Shown piece after piece: positions 43,319 through 53,020 of a DNA stretch of 64,000 nt (the stretch's first letter is position 1; each line of letters starts with the position of its first letter). Where the stretch lies: NCBI GenBank assembly GCA_030066795.1, contig JASJAW010000005.1:1-64000 (forward strand). The letters run 5' to 3'. The stretch comes from Dinoroseobacter sp. (GTDB lineage: Bacteria; Pseudomonadota; Alphaproteobacteria; Rhodobacterales; Rhodobacteraceae). Position numbers and translations under genes: made by a program. The notes beneath the pieces are model-generated. The model saw only the letters and a program-made list of their open reading frames with translations. It was not told where the DNA came from and did no database searches.

Positions 43319-43599
43319 GAAGCTGATCAAATGCGCTCCACTCACGGAACTATCCAAAAGTATAGGGTGGAAATTGGTACTGAGCAATCTTTACGCATCC
43401 AAAAATGGCGCACCCATCAGAATCATGGCGCGGCTAACGCAAAAGCAACACTCCGAGCACGGAACTGTTCTTTAGAAACGCTCAAAGCGTTGTCGCCGCT
43501 CTCAAGTGTCAGAGCGCTCTTGTGCAGGGGGCGATGGTGCCACCGGAGCACCGCAGAGTTCGCCAAGAAGGATGGCGGGATTTACCAGGTTGTCTGAAT

Positions 43600-43820
43600 G
43601 CTGGCGAAGCATCTGGGCTTTACAGGCATCTCCTTCTACTGGCCAGAGAATGGCGCAAACTGGGACTTCTGCGTTGGGCAGAAGTGACTTCTACCAGATT
43701 TAAAGAGCGTCATCCGACGCTAGCCCAGGTGTGCCTATGACCAGCGGAGTGATTATGAAGCATTCATGATCGAGAAAGGGAAAACACCAACGAAGGAAGA
43801 CGCGGATTTCTTTAGCTTAA
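43600..43820 (+). pseudogene. Possible frameshifted gene remnant
   Basis: Two plus-strand frames join across about 43728-43735: the upstream one ends FKERHPTLAQVCL-stop, and the next frame reads CAYDQRSDYEAFMIEKG and continues as a Lys/Glu-rich helix (KTPTKEDADFFSLIKARA). One single-base indel would fuse them. The upstream limit is unclear and the family is not recognised. Confidence 0.3.
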
Positions 43821-44714
43821 TTAAGGCGCGCGCATCAGAAAATCCGGCATCAATCCAGACCTTTGAATTGCCCGTTGCGCATCGCTTTGCCCGAAAAATC
43901 CGTAGTCGGTTATTAAGGCAGAGGCGATACCCGCAGTCTGCGCCCCCAATATATCGGTGTGCAAGCTATCGCCAACCATGAGCACGCGGTCTTTTCTGAC
44001 GGCGCCAACCCTTGCGAAGGCGAGATCGTAGATGTTGGCGAACGGCTTGCCAAAGAAACTTGGTTTGATTCCTGTCTTGGCCGCGAGCCGATGCGCGTAG
44101 TGTCCCGGCTCCACCGACACGCCGGTTTCTCGCGGCGCAACGATGTCCGGGTTTCCGACCCAGACAGGACGTGACCGAGTAATCAGAGCAGCTTCGAGCA
44201 GTGCCTGTCGCTCTTCTGTCCACGCCGCTGATCCGAGCAGAAGAAAGCCCTCGGCAGCGTCGTAGGCGGCAGTTTCTTCCCCAAGAAATGCCATCGATAT
44301 TTCTTCAAGGTCACCTGTTCCAAACCGCTGTGTCGCCATAACACCCCAATGGCGCGGTGGCATGGTTCGAAGCGCTTTCAGCAGCGTCGCGCGGCTTGAG
44401 ATGACATCGGCGGGATCGAAATCGTAACCCAGCCGCTCATACCTTTCCATCAGCTTGGCATGCGGGTAGCCAGCCGCGTTGGTCACGACAAGAAATCGCT
44501 TGCCACGTGCGCGCAGCCCCGCGATCCGATCGGCGACGCCGGGAATTGCCGTTTCACCGATATTCAGAACCCCAAAGGCGTCGAGAAGAAATACATCGAA
44601 CTGATCTGCGACAGCGTCGAGATTTTCGACAAAGCGCGCAGCCCCTGCCCGCTGCGCCGGCGGCAACGCAGGACGTACTGCCTCATAGGCCTCAAACGCT
44701 TGTTCGGGTGTCAA
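43821..44714 (-). CDS. HAD-superfamily class IIA phosphatase
   Basis: A 297-residue haloacid-dehalogenase-type hydrolase of the IIA (NagD-like) group. Motif I DVFLLDAFGVLN (nucleophile Asp), motif II VVTNAA, Lys in FFGKPFANIYDLA and motif IV MVGDSLHTDILGA (acidic Asp). The TTG start at 44714 overlaps the permease stop as TTGA, with AAAGG 6 bases upstream, which points to coupled translation; an ATG at 44747 is the alternative. Because it is coupled to a phosphonate-type transporter it may remove phosphate from an imported organophosphate or from its catabolite (inference). Confidence 0.88.
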   Translation of the reverse strand: MTPEQAFEAYEAVRPALPPAQRAGAARFVENLDAVADQFDVFLLDAFGVLNIGETAIPGVADRIAGLRARGKRFLVVTNAAGYPHAKLMERYERLGYDFDPADVISSRATLLKALRTMPPRHWGVMATQRFGTGDLEEISMAFLGEETAAYDAAEGFLLLGSAAWTEERQALLEAALITRSRPVWVGNPDIVAPRETGVSVEPGHYAHRLAAKTGIKPSFFGKPFANIYDLAFARVGAVRKDRVLMVGDSLHTDILGAQTAGIASALITDYGFFGQSDAQRAIQRSGLMPDFLMRAP

Positions 44715-45523
44715 ATGATTGCCTTTCGGACCTTCGCAGACACCCATTCGCTGACGATCACGGTCAGGAGGATGAGGATGAGGATGACCGTGACCTGAGG
44801 CCATGCCAATACATTGAGCGAGGCTTGCAGCTTCAGGCCGATCCCCCCCGCACCGACCAGACCGAGGATAGTGCTTTCCCGGATATTGATATCCCAGCGA
44901 AAGACCGAAATGCCCCAGAACGCGGGCATAATCTGAGGCACGATCCCGTAGTTCAGCACCTGTGTCGGGCTCGCACCGGTCGCTTCAATCGCTTCGATCT
45001 GCTTGGCATCGGTCTCTTCGATCGCCTCATAGAGAAGCTTGCCGACAAACCCGATGGAGCGGAGCGCGATTGCGACAATCCCCGCCAGTATCCCGGGGCC
45101 AATGATCGCCACCAGAAGAAGCGCCCAGATCAGCGAGTTAATGGAGCGGGACGCCACAATGATGAAGAGCGCGATGGGGCGCAGGAAGCGTGCTGACGGA
45201 GTGGTATTGCGCGCAGCCAAAAACGCCACGGGCACGGCCATGATCACGCCAGCGATGGTCCCCAGAGTTGCGATATTCAGCGTGTCCCACATCGGCACCA
45301 ACAGCTCGGGCAGGTAGCTCAGCCGCGGTGGCATCATACGGCCACCGATGTCGGCTGCCTGACGAGGCGCGTCCCAGACGAATGCCCAGATGGTGTTTTC
45401 CGTCATGAGCTGCCAGCACCACACAAACAGCGCCACAAGGGCAACCCAGCCCACCCACATCAGCAATCGCCCGCGCGAAGTGCGGTGGGACCACGTCTGG
45501 CTGTAATGACTGACCTCACTCAT
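44711..45523 (-). CDS. phnE: Phosphonate-type ABC transporter permease (PhnE), second
   Basis: A 270-residue permease with six or so hydrophobic segments and the permease family motif EAIEATGASPTQVLNYGIVPQ (the EAA loop) followed by RWDINIRESTILGLVGAGGIG, typical of PhnE. It forms the channel with the upstream PhnE paralogue. Its start overlaps the stop of that gene by 4 bases. Confidence 0.93.
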   Translation of the reverse strand: MSEVSHYSQTWSHRTSRGRLLMWVGWVALVALFVWCWQLMTENTIWAFVWDAPRQAADIGGRMMPPRLSYLPELLVPMWDTLNIATLGTIAGVIMAVPVAFLAARNTTPSARFLRPIALFIIVASRSINSLIWALLLVAIIGPGILAGIVAIALRSIGFVGKLLYEAIEETDAKQIEAIEATGASPTQVLNYGIVPQIMPAFWGISVFRWDINIRESTILGLVGAGGIGLKLQASLNVLAWPQVTVILILILLTVIVSEWVSAKVRKAII

Positions 45524-46326
45524 TGCAGGAACTTCCTGAGATAGCTTGAGCCGTATTCTGCTACCATGACAATCACGATGATGATCAACAGGATCGCGCC
45601 TGCGCTGTCATACTCATACCGGTCGATGGCGGTATTCAGCGTCGCGCCAATGCCACCCGCACCCACAATCCCGATCACCGCACTTTCGCGAAAATTGATG
45701 TCGAGACGGTAGAGCGACAAACCGATGAGGCGCGGCATGACTTGTGGCTGGACGGCATAGTTGACGAGTTGTGACCATGATGCGCCTGTTGCACGAACAG
45801 CCTCGGCTTGCGCCTCATCAATTTCTTCAATGTCATCGGCCAAGAGTTTGGCAAGAAAGCCAATAGTTGCGAAGCTGAGTGTCAGAAATCCGGCAAAGGG
45901 TCCAAAACCGAACATCGCTACGAGGAAGATCGCAATGATGACTTCCTGCAGTGATCGGCTGACTGCGATGATGGCGCGGCACGCCAAGTAGATCCAGGGT
46001 GGTGCAAGGTTCCTTGCGGCACCTATACCTATGGGCACGGAAATAAGAACACCGACGACGGTCGATGTTAACGTCATTGTCAGGCTCTCAATCAGTCCCC
46101 TGTGGATGTCACTCCACCGGCTCGTGAAGTCAGGCTGGAGAAATCCCATGATGAACCGCTGGCCACGCTCCAGACCAATGGACACGCGGTTCCAGTCCAC
46201 ATCAACCGTACTGGTCGCTGCAATAAGATAGACGAGAATGCCAAGCTGCAAACCGATCCGCCAGCGGCGATCGGTGATAATCTGCGGTGGGCGCCGCCAA
46301 GTTGTCGGATAGGTGGATTGGGTCAT
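45520..46326 (-). CDS. phnE: Phosphonate-type ABC transporter permease (PhnE), first
   Basis: A 268-residue PhnE paralogue. The EAA-loop region is [21 protein letters not shown] and the following [21 protein letters not shown] matches the second permease, so the pair arose by duplication within the family. It overlaps the ATPase gene by 4 bases and the second permease by 4 bases. Confidence 0.93.
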   Translation of the reverse strand: MTQSTYPTTWRRPPQIITDRRWRIGLQLGILVYLIAATSTVDVDWNRVSIGLERGQRFIMGFLQPDFTSRWSDIHRGLIESLTMTLTSTVVGVLISVPIGIGAARNLAPPWIYLACRAIIAVSRSLQEVIIAIFLVAMFGFGPFAGFLTLSFATIGFLAKLLADDIEEIDEAQAEAVRATGASWSQLVNYAVQPQVMPRLIGLSLYRLDINFRESAVIGIVGAGGIGATLNTAIDRYEYDSAGAILLIIIVIVMVAEYGSSYLRKFLQ

Positions 46327-47144
46327 CGCGCCAGCGCCGCCATCCGGTCTCTCGCGTCAGCTTCTGCGCTCTTCTGTTCTTCGTCGCCTTGGCGCATCGC
46401 GTGCCAGTCTTCTTCCCCGTAAATCGTGGTCAAAACGGTTTCGGAGAGCTCTGCGGGAGGACCATCGAAGACCACCTGACCTGCGCGCAAGCCGACAATG
46501 CGCTGCATAAACTGCTGTGCAAGAGGCACGTCATGGATATTGACGATGGCCGGCAGTCCACGTTCTTCACAGATTTCGGTTAGCAGGCGCATGATCTGCC
46601 GGGAGGTTTTGGGATCAAGGCTGGCGGTCGGCTCGTCTACAAGTAACAACTCGGGCTCCTGCGCCAGCGCACGGGCGATACCGACCCGTTGGCGTTGACC
46701 GCCGGACAGGGCGTCCGCACGTTTGTCTGCCTGGTGCATGAGGCCGACACGGTCGAGCAACTGGAAAGCGCGGGCCACGTCAGCCCCTGGATAGCGGCGC
46801 AGAAAACTGCGCCAGAAAGGCACATACCCCAGTCGACCGGACAGGACGTTTTCCATTACCGTCAGGCGCTCCACAAGCGCGTATTCTTGGAAAATCATGC
46901 CGATCCGACGACGTTGCCGCCGCAGATCTGACTTTCCAATCTGAGCAAGGTCGACCTCACCCAGAAGTACCTTACCACTGGTTGGCTCAACCAGCCGATT
47001 GATACACCGGATCAACGTGGATTTGCCGGCTCCGGACGGCCCGATCAGGCCGACGAACTGCCCTTTCGGGATTTCCAGGCTGACATTCGTCAGCGCGGCG
47101 TCACCGGTTTTGTAGGTCTTTGACAGACCCTCTAGTCTCAGCAT
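46323..47144 (-). CDS. phnC: Phosphonate-type ABC transporter ATP-binding protein (PhnC)
   Basis: A 273-residue ATPase with Walker [18 protein letters not shown], signature [15 protein letters not shown], Walker [14 protein letters not shown] and the PhnC-style [10 protein letters not shown] and [14 protein letters not shown] (H-loop). It energises the two PhnE permeases. The first base lies 75 bases after the binding-protein gene, with a hairpin in between. Confidence 0.94.
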   Translation of the reverse strand: MLRLEGLSKTYKTGDAALTNVSLEIPKGQFVGLIGPSGAGKSTLIRCINRLVEPTSGKVLLGEVDLAQIGKSDLRRQRRRIGMIFQEYALVERLTVMENVLSGRLGYVPFWRSFLRRYPGADVARAFQLLDRVGLMHQADKRADALSGGQRQRVGIARALAQEPELLLVDEPTASLDPKTSRQIMRLLTEICEERGLPAIVNIHDVPLAQQFMQRIVGLRAGQVVFDGPPAELSETVLTTIYGEEDWHAMRQGDEEQKSAEADARDRMAALAR

Positions 47145-47165
47145 GCCCGCCCCCCGGACGCAAAG

Positions 47166-47196
47166 GGATGCGGGAGATGGTGTACCCCCCGCATCC
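47166..47196 (-). terminator. Intra-operon hairpin between phnD and phnC
   Basis: GGATGCGGG (47166-47174) and CCCGCATCC (47188-47196) form a perfect 9-bp stem with a 13-base loop, and the minus strand continues CTTTGCG. It lies just after the binding-protein gene. Such hairpins commonly lower expression of downstream transporter genes relative to the binding protein, by partial termination or by protecting the upstream mRNA from decay (general knowledge). Confidence 0.6.
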
Positions 47197-47219
47197 GATG
47201 TAGTCTTTGCTGACTTAGA

Positions 47220-48170
47220 TCAGTTGCACTCGTAGACGACGCCGTTGGCCTCATCGATGGTGCGAATGACTGACCAGTCGTCCTTGAACGTGATCTCGAT
47301 GAACTGGTCTTCGCCATTCCGGCCGAACTCTTCTGCTAAGGCCGTGCCTTCCCAATCGAAGCTGAAGAACGCCTCGCGGATGGCCTCCTGCAATTCCGGG
47401 GTCAGGTTATAGACAGTGCCGTATCCGGTCGTCGGAAAAGTTTGCGACTTGTAAACGATGACTAACTGATCTTCGGTCACCACTTCACGGTCGATCATGC
47501 GGCCCTTGACCGAGTTTGCGATCGACGCAGCAATGTAGTCTTTGTTTGCGACACCAAGGATCGAGCTATCGTGGGCTCCCGAGAAGGTTGCTTCGAAATC
47601 GTCACCAGGCTTCATGCCGAATTCGGCGGCAAGGATGGCCGACGGCGCCTTGAAACCCGAGTTCGATGTTTCGGAAGTGAATGCCAGCGTTTTCCCCTTC
47701 AGATCTTCGACCTTTTCGATGCCGGAGTCGGGATAAGTGATGATTTCCATCTCGTAGCCGAAGGAGCCATCTTCAGCCGCCATCATCGCAAACGGGCGGA
47801 ACCCGGCACAGGCGACAGCCAACGGATTGGATCCGGTGTTGAAACCGGCGATATGGAGACGGCCAGCACGCATGGCTTCAATCTGAGCAGCGTTAGACTG
47901 CACCGGGAAGAACTGCACGTCTTTGCCGGTGGCTTCCGACAAGTGATCCAGGAAACCAGCCCAGACTTCCGCATACACCGCGGGGTCTTCGACTGGCGTG
48001 TATGCGAAGATCAGTGTGCCGGGATCAATAAGCTCAGACGCGTCCGTCGGGATATCGGCAATTAGGTCGCCGTCGTTGTCCACATATCGGTCGCCAAGCT
48101 GAAACTCCGCTAACGTAGGAGTGGCAGTCGCCAGAGCGGCTATGGCTGTGAGCCGTGCTAAGTACTTCAT
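47220..48170 (-). CDS. phnD: Phosphonate/phosphate-type substrate-binding protein (PhnD)
   Basis: A 316-residue periplasmic protein of the PhnD (PF12974-like) family with a signal peptide (about 1-21, TLA-E). Family features: LIFAYTPVEDPAVYAEVW, KDVQFFPVQSNAAQIEAMRAG, FTSETSNSGFKAP, in which the Ser/Thr-rich loop binds the oxyanion of phosphonate or phosphite. It is the first gene of the transporter operon. The ligand cannot be read from sequence; no C-P lyase or phosphonatase gene is present in the window. Confidence 0.92.
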   Translation of the reverse strand: MKYLARLTAIAALATATPTLAEFQLGDRYVDNDGDLIADIPTDASELIDPGTLIFAYTPVEDPAVYAEVWAGFLDHLSEATGKDVQFFPVQSNAAQIEAMRAGRLHIAGFNTGSNPLAVACAGFRPFAMMAAEDGSFGYEMEIITYPDSGIEKVEDLKGKTLAFTSETSNSGFKAPSAILAAEFGMKPGDDFEATFSGAHDSSILGVANKDYIAASIANSVKGRMIDREVVTEDQLVIVYKSQTFPTTGYGTVYNLTPELQEAIREAFFSFDWEGTALAEEFGRNGEDQFIEITFKDDWSVIRTIDEANGVVYECN

Positions 48171-48429
48171 GATTATTCCCTGTTTTCTAGCTTTCTTATC
48201 GCGCGGTATAGCGGTCAGTGTAACGCAAGAAAGACAAGCGTGTGAATGTTTTATGAAGCGCCGCGAAGCAGCTTCCCTAGATCTTGGGAAGTCGGGCGCG
48301 CCGGATCTTGCTGCTAGAAACGATTACGGCAAATCCCGCTTCGGGCGGCAAGCGGAGGTGGGTTTTGGTATACCTTGCCCACGTCGTGTAGTCTTTGGTG
48401 ATCAGTCTTTAAGTTGCCGGATAAAATCG

Positions 48430-49842
48430 ATGCGTTCTCTCTTGTTTTTTGCCCTTTTTGCCAGCGTGGCGTCCCAATACGCTTCCTCTGTGTCTGCCCA
48501 ATCACCCGAGCAGCCAAACGTAGTGGTCATGATGGTCGACAACTTGGGCTGGGGCGAACTTGGTGTGTATGGCGGTGGCGAACTGCGAGGAGCGAAAACA
48601 CCGCGTCTGGATGCCCTCGCTGCAGAAGGCATGCGTCTTTTGAACTTCAACGTCGAGCCGCAATGTACCCCTAGCCGATCGGCCTTCATGACCGGCAGAC
48701 GTCCGATCCGGTCCGCCACCACAAGAGTGGTATGGGGCGTCCCTTACGGGATGGTTGGATGGGAAGTTACCATGGCAGAGCTGTTTTCGGATGTTGGCTA
48801 TGCGACTGGTATGTTCGGGAAGTGGCATCTGGGAGATTTGCCGGGACGCTTTCCCACGGATCAAGGGTTTGACGAGTGGTACGGAGTCGCGAACACCACC
48901 GACGAATCCCAGTATTCGTCTCAATTTCAGTTCGATGCGTCCGTCGCTGGCCAACCTATGATACAAGAAGCAAAACGCGACGAGACACCTCGGGACGTAA
49001 AGCCATACAGTCTCGACTCCCGCCGTCAGATAGATGGTGAACTGGCCGAGCGCGCGATCGACTTCATGGAGCGGGCGGTCGCGGCCGACAAACCGTTCTT
49101 CGCCTTTATACCCTTCACACAACCCCACCTTCCGACACTACCGCATCCCGATTTCGACGGCATCACCGGCAACGGTCACTACGCGGACGTGTTGGCTGAG
49201 ATAGACTTTCGGTCTGGGCAGATCCTCGACGCAATCAGTGGACTTGAGGTCGAAGACGATACCATCGTCATCTGGTTGAGCGATAACGGACCCGAGTACT
49301 TCCATCCTTGGCATGGGACAGCTGGTCCTTGGCGAGGTGCGTATTTTACCGCTTGGGAAGGGTCTTTGCGCGTACCGTTTCTAATTAGATGGCCCGGACG
49401 TATCACCGCCGGGACGACCAGCAACGAGATTGTCCATCTTGTGGACATGTTACCCACTCTGGGACGAGTTGCTGGATACGAGCCCCCCGATGACCGGATC
49501 GTTGATGGCGTAGATCAACTAGACTTCTTTCTGGGACAGCAGTCTCAGTCGAACCGCGAGGGGTTCATCATCTACAACAACGACGATGTTTATGGCTACA
49601 AATGGCGAAACTGGAAGATGCATTTGATCGCGCTCGACGACATGAACAGTGACCCGCGCCCGCTCAATGTCCCACGCATCTACAATCTGATAACCGATCC
49701 CAAGGAAGAGTACGAAATCCAGGAAGAGTCGACCTGGGTACTGCCGGTTCTCTTCGAAAAAATCGTAGAGTTTCAAAGCACGCTTGTCGAAGAGCCACCG
49801 GTTCCGTTTGGCGTTTTGGAGCCCTACCAGCCAAAAAAATAG
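48430..49842 (+). CDS. Type I sulfatase (arylsulfatase A-like), exported
   Basis: A 470-residue formylglycine-dependent sulfatase. Start at 48430, with GGAT 10 bases upstream, gives a signal peptide (about 1-23, VSA-Q). The active-site motif is CTPSR (Cys79 converted to formylglycine), after the metal-binding DN of VVVMMVDNLGWGELG; later features are GKWHLGD, the DNGPE metal site and HLVDMLPTLGRVAGY. It hydrolyses sulfate esters, perhaps of algal polysaccharides or aromatic substrates (inference). It is divergent from phnD, so shared control is possible but unproved. Confidence 0.92.
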   Translation: MRSLLFFALFASVASQYASSVSAQSPEQPNVVVMMVDNLGWGELGVYGGGELRGAKTPRLDALAAEGMRLLNFNVEPQCTPSRSAFMTGRRPIRSATTRVVWGVPYGMVGWEVTMAELFSDVGYATGMFGKWHLGDLPGRFPTDQGFDEWYGVANTTDESQYSSQFQFDASVAGQPMIQEAKRDETPRDVKPYSLDSRRQIDGELAERAIDFMERAVAADKPFFAFIPFTQPHLPTLPHPDFDGITGNGHYADVLAEIDFRSGQILDAISGLEVEDDTIVIWLSDNGPEYFHPWHGTAGPWRGAYFTAWEGSLRVPFLIRWPGRITAGTTSNEIVHLVDMLPTLGRVAGYEPPDDRIVDGVDQLDFFLGQQSQSNREGFIIYNNDDVYGYKWRNWKMHLIALDDMNSDPRPLNVPRIYNLITDPKEEYEIQEESTWVLPVLFEKIVEFQSTLVEEPPVPFGVLEPYQPKK

Positions 49843-49987
49843 TCGACAGAGGCTAAAGCCACTGAACCCGGATGAGACCGCCGGGCCCAATTGGGTAATC
49901 TTTCGGATCGGGCAGCGTAGCCGTATCAGACCCCTTGTGTCCTGGGTGGTGATACAGTCCGCGCAGCTCTGTTCCGACTAATTTCGA

Positions 49988-50629
49988 TTAACTGTGTGTG
50001 CGTGGATCGCTGAATAAGCCAGCCTTGAGACTGGTGTCTACCAGTTCTGCAACGGATCCCACGCCCATTTTCTCGAGGATACGCGCACGGTGGTGGTCGA
50101 CAGTGCGTGGGCTGATCCCGAGCCGCCTGGCGATCTCTTTAGAGGAGTTCTGACCCGGATTGGTTGCAAGGATCAATGCGATCTCGCGCTCGCGGTCGGT
50201 TAAGGCCTGAAACTTTGCCAGAACGCCGGATGTTTGCAGCGTTGCCGCGCGCTGTCGCGCATCGGCTTCAAGCGCGGCTTCAATCCGTTCGATCAGAATG
50301 GATTGTTTGAAGGGTTTCTCCAGAAAATCAACCGCCCCCATTTTCATTGCTTCGACAGATTCTGGGATGCCACCATGGCCAGTGATGAAAATGATCGGAA
50401 GAAGAGTGCCCTGGTCTCGTAGGTGTTTTTGTAGTTGAAGACCGTTCATTTCCGGCATGCCATAGTCGAGGATCAGACAGCCCGAAAGGTCGGCATTTTG
50501 GGCATCCAGAAACTCCCGCGCCGATGCATAGGGCTTGACTGAGTAGCCCCGCAGCCCAAGGGCGCGAGAGAGCGAGCCGCGGATGTCCGCGTCGTCATCG
50601 ACAAGAAAAACGAATGGGCCGTCATCCAT
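49988..50629 (-). CDS. FixJ-family two-component response regulator
   Basis: A 213-residue regulator: receiver domain with acidic pair DDD (about 11-13) and phospho-acceptor Asp55 (LILDYGMPE), Lys in FLEKPFK, and a C-terminal LuxR/FixJ-type helix-turn-helix (LTDREREIALILATNPGQNSSKEIARRLGISPRTVDHHRARILEKMG). Its start overlaps the histidine kinase by 8 bases, so they are a cognate pair. Targets are not evident; the nearest operon is the glycerol one. Confidence 0.93.
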   Translation of the reverse strand: MDDGPFVFLVDDDADIRGSLSRALGLRGYSVKPYASAREFLDAQNADLSGCLILDYGMPEMNGLQLQKHLRDQGTLLPIIFITGHGGIPESVEAMKMGAVDFLEKPFKQSILIERIEAALEADARQRAATLQTSGVLAKFQALTDREREIALILATNPGQNSSKEIARRLGISPRTVDHHRARILEKMGVGSVAELVDTSLKAGLFSDPRTHS

Positions 50630-52934
50630 GTTCCGAACCTTTCAACGGCAACGTGAAGCAAAAGCGCGTTCCCGGGTCCGAAGTATCGTGCCATATCTCG
50701 CCGCCATTGGCTTCGATAAGTGTTTTACTGATAGACAACCCTAAACCCATGCCGTCGCGTTTTGTTGTTTCAAAAGGGGTAAACAACTGCAGGCTTCCCG
50801 CTACGCCTGGTCCACAATCCTCAACACTGACGCGCACGAAAGCCTGATCTTGCTCGGCCATGATCGAGATTCTGCGCTCTCTGCAGTCACTTTCCACAAT
50901 GGACTCGATAGCGTTTCGCAGGAGGTTGAGAACGACCTGAGCGATCTGGACACGGACGGCGCTGACCTCGAGTTCCGCGCCCTTTACCAAAACAATATCG
51001 ATTCCGTGCTGACGCGCTTCAGACCTTACGAGGCGTCGCGCCTGCTCGATCAACTCTCGGATTCCAAAAACATCGGGAATGTTTTCGTCTTTGCGAACCA
51101 AAGTGCGCAGCGCGCGGATGATATCAGCAGCCTGGTGCGCTTGCTGATCGATCTCGCCCAGCAATCCCTTAACATCCGAGGCCTTTTCCGGCGAATTGCT
51201 AAGGATATACTCCGCTGCATCTGCATTTTGCGTGATTGCCGTAAGCGGTTGATTAAGCTCATGCGCCAGGCCAGTCGCCAGCTCTCCCATCATCTCCTGA
51301 CGCGAGAAATGCGCGATCTCGCGGTTGAGGGTTTCGATCTTTTCCTCGGCGACGCGAGCCTGAGTAATATCGTCGATGGTCGCCACAATATAGGTGCCGC
51401 CCTTTGTGTCGGCCTGAAAAAAGATGCCGTTAAAGCTGATCCACACCGGACGACCGTCTTTTCTCAGGGCCCTGGCCTCAAATCCAAAAGCAGAGTGCTC
51501 AGCGATCTGTTCGACGAAGTCATCAAGAACATCTTTGTCATCCGCAGAAAGCAATGACTGAAATTCCACCCCTACGAGTTCTTGGTCGTTGAAACCTAAG
51601 AGCTTTGCAAAACTCTCGTTCACGCGAAGCAAACGACCTGTCGCGCTCTCGATATGGACCATCCCACGCGACGCTTTCTCAAAGGTCAGATGGTACTCCG
51701 TTTCCGTTTTCTTGCGCTGAGAGATCTCGTTGACGAGGGCGGTATTGGCGTTTTCCAATTCCTTGTACGTGCTTGGCATCGGCTCATTAGGGTCGATCTC
51801 GCCTTGCGAGATCAATGCGGATCGGACTGCAAAGGCCCGAACGGGTGCATGAATTTTGTTAGCGAGCGCCAAGCCTAGCAGTGCCGTCATGAGAGCCACC
51901 GCGACGGCGATCAGGGTGTTCTGTGTTCGATTCTCTTTAATTGTCCCGATGAAGTCGTTCTCCGGGGCGTAAAGCACGATTGTCCACGGAATATCGTCCA
52001 GTCCAAATGGCATGATCAGCGACACATACTGTTGCCCTTGATGTTCAAAATCGGCCTGGATCAGCCCATCTATTTCAACGCCGTCCCCCGACAACCTGTC
52101 GCCGAACGCGGCGCGCGCAATCGGATCTTCGATTGTAACGATGGATGGAAAGCTTAACCCACCATCCTTTGTCTGGGTGGTTAGCAAGTCCGGGTTCGGA
52201 TGAGCTATCACGTCTCCATTGCGGTTCAGAATGAAAGCCGCACCATTTTGGCCAACCCGCAGCTCCGAGAGAAAACTCGACAACTCTTTGATCTCGATAT
52301 CGACGCCGACAACGCCTTGAACATGATTGTCAAAACCAATCACTGGAGTGGCTGCGGTGATCCCAGGGGATTGTGAGGTAAAGAAGATATACGGATCGGT
52401 CCAAATACTGCCGCGATACGCCTTTGCTTCCTCATACCAGGGCCGACTGCGCGGATCGTACCGATCTTCCGGATCGAAGCGGCGGCCCATCGAAACGAAG
52501 TCCTCTCGCCGTTTGATCAACAGTGTGCGTTCCGAGGTCCCGACGGCAACATCAACAATCTTGGTCAGATATTCCTGAGCGCCCTCTCTTTTGACATAGA
52601 CAAAGTTGCCGTCTTCATCGCCGTAATAAGCCCCCGCAAACTGCGGCGCGGATCTCAGCTGTTGAAACAGCAGACCCTCAAGATGTTCGCGCTCTTCGCG
52701 GCGGACAATCTGGTTTGACGCGAGCGCTGTCGACAGTTCTGCCGCACTGCGCGCCGGAGACATGAACCACTTCGTGTGCTGGATCACGTTTGTTCCTACA
52801 TCCACCATCTGTGTACGGGCGTGTTCCAGAAGTGTTCGCTCGGAGGTGAAGTAGGAGGAGAATACGACGACCGCGATCGCGAGCAGTTGAAGCCCGGCAA
52901 GGGCAAGCGCAAGAATTGCACCAAGAGATTTCAT
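50622..52934 (-). CDS. Membrane sensor histidine kinase (dCache, PAS)
   Basis: A 770-residue kinase. Transmembrane helix about 7-28, periplasmic dCache sensing domain (about 35-330, with YYGDEDGNFVYV, DPRSRPWYEEA and VVGVDIEIKELSSFL), second helix about 338-358, PAS domain (about 412-520, ending FFQADTKGGTYIVATIDDIT), then HisKA with the phosphorylated His558 in GLAHELNQPL, and an HATPase domain with Asn674 (LLRNA), DCGPG and TTKRDGMGLGLS. dCache domains bind small ligands such as organic acids or amino acids outside the cell. The kinase is of the DctB/FixL type. Confidence 0.94.
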   Translation of the reverse strand: MKSLGAILALALAGLQLLAIAVVVFSSYFTSERTLLEHARTQMVDVGTNVIQHTKWFMSPARSAAELSTALASNQIVRREEREHLEGLLFQQLRSAPQFAGAYYGDEDGNFVYVKREGAQEYLTKIVDVAVGTSERTLLIKRREDFVSMGRRFDPEDRYDPRSRPWYEEAKAYRGSIWTDPYIFFTSQSPGITAATPVIGFDNHVQGVVGVDIEIKELSSFLSELRVGQNGAAFILNRNGDVIAHPNPDLLTTQTKDGGLSFPSIVTIEDPIARAAFGDRLSGDGVEIDGLIQADFEHQGQQYVSLIMPFGLDDIPWTIVLYAPENDFIGTIKENRTQNTLIAVAVALMTALLGLALANKIHAPVRAFAVRSALISQGEIDPNEPMPSTYKELENANTALVNEISQRKKTETEYHLTFEKASRGMVHIESATGRLLRVNESFAKLLGFNDQELVGVEFQSLLSADDKDVLDDFVEQIAEHSAFGFEARALRKDGRPVWISFNGIFFQADTKGGTYIVATIDDITQARVAEEKIETLNREIAHFSRQEMMGELATGLAHELNQPLTAITQNADAAEYILSNSPEKASDVKGLLGEIDQQAHQAADIIRALRTLVRKDENIPDVFGIRELIEQARRLVRSEARQHGIDIVLVKGAELEVSAVRVQIAQVVLNLLRNAIESIVESDCRERRISIMAEQDQAFVRVSVEDCGPGVAGSLQLFTPFETTKRDGMGLGLSISKTLIEANGGEIWHDTSDPGTRFCFTLPLKGSEHG

Positions 52935-53020
52935 ATCTGTTCAGCGACCCGGCTTTTTGGTTTCTCGACAAGAGCCTAGGCCTCTTCGCACCAAAAGTGA
53001 AATACGAAGACTTCGAGCAG

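Larger units (their letters stand above)
43057..43820. other. Gene-poor stretch with a possible decayed gene
   Basis: About 760 bases between the cytochrome and HAD genes. It holds a minus-strand terminator (43285-43318) and, on the plus strand near 43600-43820, short pieces in two frames that read like one broken coding sequence (RFKERHPTLAQVC then CAYDQRSDYEAFMIEKG). No intact gene is supported. Confidence 0.4.

Noticed and set aside
43406..43424. TGGCGCACCCATCAGAATC, which looks like the 3' end of a tRNA read on the minus strand (possible attachment-site remnant)
   Set aside because: The T-arm complement is missing and no integrase or second copy was found; a 19-base likeness can occur by chance.
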